A stretch of DNA of 64,000 nucleotides, from positions 62,001-126,000 of the forward strand of contig NZ_JAHLQJ010000014.1 in assembly GCF_018919145.1 (NCBI RefSeq), in the 5' to 3' direction. Of the stretch, positions 61,178-64,000 are shown one piece after another. How positions within the stretch are numbered: the first letter of the stretch is position 1; each line of letters opens with the position of its first letter. The stretch comes from Paenibacillus brevis (GTDB taxonomy: Bacteria; Bacillota; Bacilli; Paenibacillales; Paenibacillaceae). The notes under the pieces are model-generated. The model ran no database searches and was not told where the DNA came from. It was given only the letters and a program-made list of their open reading frames with translations. Both the position numbers and the translations under genes were made by a program.

Positions 61178-62437
61178 ATGAGTATTACTACGGATTCCAA
61201 TTCACAACAAGCCGGCAATCGTTCAGAAGGCAGCTTCAATAATCCGGCTGTCCGGAGCCGCCGATTCACCTCGGCTCTCATTCTTGGCAGTTTGTCTGCC
61301 TTCGGGCCGCTATCGCTGGATATGTACCTTCCCGCCCTGCCGACCATGGCCGGGGAGCTGTCCACGAGCGCATCCATGATCCAGCTCAGCCTGACAGCCT
61401 GCCTGCTGGGTCTGGCGCTCGGACAGCTTGTCGTTGGCCCGCTGAGCGATGCCCGGGGACGGCGCGTCCCGCTCATTATTGCCATGGCCGCCTATGCGAT
61501 CAGCTCGGTGCTATGCGTATTTGCACCGGATGCGATCACCTTGAATGTGCTTCGCTTCATTCAAGGACTGTCCGGAGCCGCCGGCATCGTCCTCTCCCGC
61601 GCCATTGTGCGGGATATGTATTCCGGCTCCGAGCTGACTAAATTCTTCTCGCTGCTCATGCTTATTAACGGAGCCGCTCCGATTCTGGCGCCGATTCTTG
61701 GCGGGCAGTTGCTCCGGTTTGTCTCCTGGCGCGGCGTCTTTGCTGTGCTATGCGTAGTTGGCGTAATCATGCTGCTTGCCGTGCTGCTCGGTCAGCCGGA
61801 GACCCTTCCGCGGGAACGTCGGCAACGCGGCGGCTGGCAGGATACCCGCTCTACCTTTGCCAGACTGCTGCGTGACCGCCTGTTCATCGGCTATTGCTTA
61901 TGCCAAGGACTCATTTCTGCGGCGATGTTCGGTTATATTTCCGGGTCCTCCTTCGTACTGCAAAATATATATCAAGTCAGCGAGCAGACCTTCAGTCTGA
62001 TCTTTGCCATGAACGGCGTAGGCATCATTATTGCCAGCCAGGTCACAGGCCGGCTGGCAGGACGGGTGTCCGAAACCGTGCTCCTGCGCTTTGGTCTCGG
62101 CATGGCCGCGATAGCCTCGATACTCCTGCTTGCAGGTGTGTTGCTGAACGCAGGACTTGCTGCACTGCTGGTTCCACTGTTCTTTGTTGTCTCTGCCGTC
62201 GGTATCGTCGGTACGTCCAGCTTCACGCTCGCGATGCAGAATCAGCAGAAGTCCGCAGGAAGCGCTTCGGCGTTGCTGGGCTTGCTGCCGTATATTCTTG
62301 GAGCGGTCGTCGCCCCATTGGTCGGGCTTGGCGGAGAGTATACAGCTGTTCCTATGGCACTGGTCATCTTCTGCGGGGATGTCGGCGCGGTGCTTTGCTA
62401 CACAGTGCTGGTATACCCATTTCGGACAAAATCGTAA
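61178..62437 (+). CDS. Bcr/CflA-family MFS multidrug exporter
   Basis: Drug/H+ antiporter of 419 residues and 12 helices. The Bcr/CflA opening GSLSAFGPLSLDMYLPALPTMAGEL, motif A GPLSDARGRRVPL, and the helix-5 motif INGAAPILAPILGGQLL are clear. The ATG at 61178 is served by AAAGG ten bases upstream; the ATG at 61160 has no site. Relatives export bicyclomycin, sulfonamides or cysteine/arabinose derivatives. Confidence 0.92.
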   Translation: MSITTDSNSQQAGNRSEGSFNNPAVRSRRFTSALILGSLSAFGPLSLDMYLPALPTMAGELSTSASMIQLSLTACLLGLALGQLVVGPLSDARGRRVPLIIAMAAYAISSVLCVFAPDAITLNVLRFIQGLSGAAGIVLSRAIVRDMYSGSELTKFFSLLMLINGAAPILAPILGGQLLRFVSWRGVFAVLCVVGVIMLLAVLLGQPETLPRERRQRGGWQDTRSTFARLLRDRLFIGYCLCQGLISAAMFGYISGSSFVLQNIYQVSEQTFSLIFAMNGVGIIIASQVTGRLAGRVSETVLLRFGLGMAAIASILLLAGVLLNAGLAALLVPLFFVVSAVGIVGTSSFTLAMQNQQKSAGSASALLGLLPYILGAVVAPLVGLGGEYTAVPMALVIFCGDVGAVLCYTVLVYPFRTKS

Positions 62438-62474
62438 TCTAATGAATTTGTAATCTAATTCGGGAGGGTTTCAT

Positions 62475-62804
62475 GTGAGCAGACTTTTAAAGGGGATTGG
62501 CTTTTTTCTTTTTGCAGTCGGTTTACTTGTTGGTGTTCTGGGAGGACCTTATCTCGGCAGCTTTTGGACCGCTCTCTGCACAGTTGTATCCGGGTTTCTA
62601 AGCGGAATGATCTTTATAGCCTTGGGTGTTATTCTTGAACAGGCCGAGGAGAACAGAGATTACTTGCACTATATCGCTAATTTACTGCCGAAGCCGGATC
62701 AGCCTGCGGAACGCCGAAAAGCGCCGGCGAAGAAAGATCCGCGCAGCGCTCTGGAGAAGCTAAAGGATTACAAATTTGAACCATCGGACTCACAGGAGTC
62801 TTGA
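62475..62804 (+). CDS. Small membrane protein of unknown function, 109 aa
   Basis: Starts with GTG at 62475 eight bases after GGGAGGG. Two helices (GIGFFLFAVGLLVGVLGGPYL and SFWTALCTVVSGFLSGMIFI onward) are followed by a charged cytoplasmic tail (KPDQPAERRKAPAKKDPRSA). No known domain. It lies 38 bp behind the exporter gene and may share its message; a terminator follows. Confidence 0.75.
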   Translation: MSRLLKGIGFFLFAVGLLVGVLGGPYLGSFWTALCTVVSGFLSGMIFIALGVILEQAEENRDYLHYIANLLPKPDQPAERRKAPAKKDPRSALEKLKDYKFEPSDSQES

Positions 62805-62836
62805 ATTGCTTTCTGAATGAATACTACGAACTAAAG

Positions 62837-62884
62837 AAGAGCCGAGCCGGAATGTATGACTTCCGGACCGGCTCTTTTATTAGT
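62837..62884. terminator. Terminator between the small membrane protein and coiled-coil genes
   Basis: Stem AAGAGCCG..CCGGAA / TTCCGG..CGGCTCTT followed by TTATTAG. Probably serves both convergent genes. Confidence 0.8.
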
Positions 62885-63816
62885 TAGGAATAGTTTTCAA
62901 TCAGTGCTACATATTTTCTGTGAATGTTCTCCGTCTCGCTATCTTTCCTCCGCTTCAGCGATTCTAATTGCGATACGATTCGGTTGACTTCATCAACTCG
63001 GCCCTGTACCTGTTCCAAAGCTTCTTTGATTCGCCCCTGGACCATCCAATCCACAATCAATCCGTCGAAAAAATAATCCGAGAACCGAAGCAAGCCGCTG
63101 ATCTCCAGAGATTTCCCGAAATCGTGTATGCCTACATCATGGAGCTCCCTCTCAAATCGGCGCATCTCATTCTGGGCCGCATGGATGTGATCCATTGCCT
63201 CATCCAGCCGACTATGCTTAATACCGGTAGATATCATGCCTCCGCCCAGCATATCGTAGGTTCCCCAATCTTTTGCCGAGGAAAGTCCTTTCTCCGCTTC
63301 TTGTAAATGTTGCCTCAACGATTGCCCGGCCCGAATTGCTTCCTGTAACTCCCTCTGCTCCGCCTTTAATGCCGCAAGAGCTTCCGACAGCTCCTTAAGC
63401 TCCGGGTTTTCCGACAGCATCTGAGCTTCTTTCGCTTTAAACAAGCGGTCATAATCGTTCTTCCAATACTTCAGCTTCTGCAATTCCAGCTCCAGCAACT
63501 TCAACTGCTCTTCACTGCTGCGCAGCGCATGTTCCGCCCCGTCAAACTTGAGCTTTGCAGCTACCACTTCCCGTTTCTCTTGTTCAAGCTGTTCCGCCTT
63601 CTTTCCAAGAACGGTATAAAGCAGATTGGATATAGACACCCGGGTTAACCGTTCCACATCCTTCTCTTCCGCAGCAAGCCTGGCTTCAGCCAATCTTCGC
63701 GACTCCCTTAGCCAGGAGAGTTCCTTGCGCAGCTCTTCCAGAAGTTTTTCTACTTTTTCCTGGCGATGGCCTTGTTCCTTCAGTTCAAGCAAGCGTTCGT
63801 TCATTTCCTTGAACAA
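62884..63816 (-). CDS. Coiled-coil protein of unknown function, 310 aa
   Basis: Mostly coiled coil (residues 10-60, 75-185 and 265-305, heptad-rich Leu/Lys/Glu) with a globular segment at about 185-265 (WGTYDMLGGGMISTGIKHSR and LEISGLLRFSDYFFDGLIVDW). The start is TTG at 63816, six bases after GGAGGG. No membrane segment. Such proteins occur in Bacillales as hypotheticals, sometimes near cell-division or surface genes. Function not known to me. Confidence 0.8.
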   Translation of the reverse strand: MFKEMNERLLELKEQGHRQEKVEKLLEELRKELSWLRESRRLAEARLAAEEKDVERLTRVSISNLLYTVLGKKAEQLEQEKREVVAAKLKFDGAEHALRSSEEQLKLLELELQKLKYWKNDYDRLFKAKEAQMLSENPELKELSEALAALKAEQRELQEAIRAGQSLRQHLQEAEKGLSSAKDWGTYDMLGGGMISTGIKHSRLDEAMDHIHAAQNEMRRFERELHDVGIHDFGKSLEISGLLRFSDYFFDGLIVDWMVQGRIKEALEQVQGRVDEVNRIVSQLESLKRRKDSETENIHRKYVALIENYS

Positions 63817-63852
63817 TGAGCTCCCTCCTTCGGATGAGAATTGATCATCATA

Positions 63853-64000
63853 TCATGCCAGACTCCAAGGTAATGCATTATTCCGCTCGGCTTCCAGAAC
63901 GATCAGTTCGCAAATCCGGTGGCTCTCCAAGGCATCTTGCATAGTGAGGGAGGGCTGCCGGTCGTTTTGGACGCACTCCAGAAAATGATCAATAATACGA
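63853..64000 (-). CDS. Gfo/Idh/MocA-family oxidoreductase (C-terminal end only)
   Basis: Only the last 48 codons or so are in the window. The ending IIDHFLECVQNDRQPS, followed by LTMQDALESHRICELIVLEA, is the C-terminal signature of NAD(P)-dependent sugar or inositol dehydrogenases. Stop codon at 63853-63855. Substrate cannot be inferred from this piece. Confidence 0.85.
   Translation of the reverse strand, partial: RIIDHFLECVQNDRQPSLTMQDALESHRICELIVLEAERNNALPWSLA

Overview
The window looks like a chromosomal segment of a Paenibacillus-type Firmicute (order Bacillales). The evidence is strong purine-rich Shine-Dalgarno sites, frequent TTG and GTG starts, T-box leaders, a ykkC-I guanidine riboswitch, a Bce-type peptide-resistance module, a SigA-like factor, YebC, YtkL and YqjM homologues, and spore-surface type collagen/DUF4183 proteins. 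The species cannot be named from the sequence alone. No rRNA, tRNA, CRISPR array, prophage or transposase gene was seen.

Layout. 0-3.4 kb: archaeal/fungal-type asd behind a T-box, then an overlapping alkylation-repair operon adaA-adaB-alkA, all on the minus strand. 3.6-8.6 kb: a CNNM/CorC membrane protein, a CPA2 cation/proton antiporter with a long leader, and a ydcZ-crp-ydcZ operon with a perfect 18-bp palindrome in its promoter region. 8.9-12.3 kb: a carbohydrate-type ABC importer (binding protein and two permeases, no ATPase) split by a MITE. 12.4-15.9 kb: UbiD-like decarboxylase, YebC, YjjG-like phosphatase. 16-20.5 kb: BceRS two-component system and BceAB transporter. 20.6-27 kb: YitT, a T-box-controlled prolyl-tRNA synthetase without the editing insertion, and cysJI. 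27-36.2 kb: single-gene units (VOC protein, aminopeptidase, GNAT, MarR/MFS pair, coproporphyrinogen oxidase, TipAS-type MerR, aldo/keto reductase) plus a probable structured RNA at 32.1-32.3 kb.

36.4-46.9 kb: SWIM-SNF2 helicase, small acidic protein, M14-like peptidase, nitroreductase, a DUF4062 protein translationally coupled to a small basic protein, a guanidine riboswitch with its SMR exporter pair, NamA, and the futalosine-pathway genes mqnB-mqnD. 47-53 kb: radical SAM/SPASM protein, divergent collagen-like and DUF4183 genes, a ClC channel, an unusual trypsin-fold protease without signal peptide, and a SigA-like factor lacking region 1.1. 53-64 kb: a probable small RNA, KDPG aldolase, YtkL, an MFS permease, an ABM-GNAT-TVP38 operon, a TrpXYZ-like ABC importer, a Bcr/CflA exporter, a coiled-coil protein and the 3' end of a Gfo/Idh/MocA oxidoreductase.

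The most unusual structure is a family of about 200-230 bp intergenic elements with near-perfect 17-bp terminal inverted repeats (TIR CTATATAAGTTGAACTA) at 5.1, 10.3 and 43.1 kb, with a deletion derivative at 36.35 kb and a fragment at 53.6 kb. They are hairpin-forming MITEs with no transposase in view. Other candidates for new biology are the structured RNA at 32.1-32.3 kb, the small-RNA unit at 53.0 kb, the antiporter leader at 5.3-5.47 kb and the DUF4062/small-protein pair.
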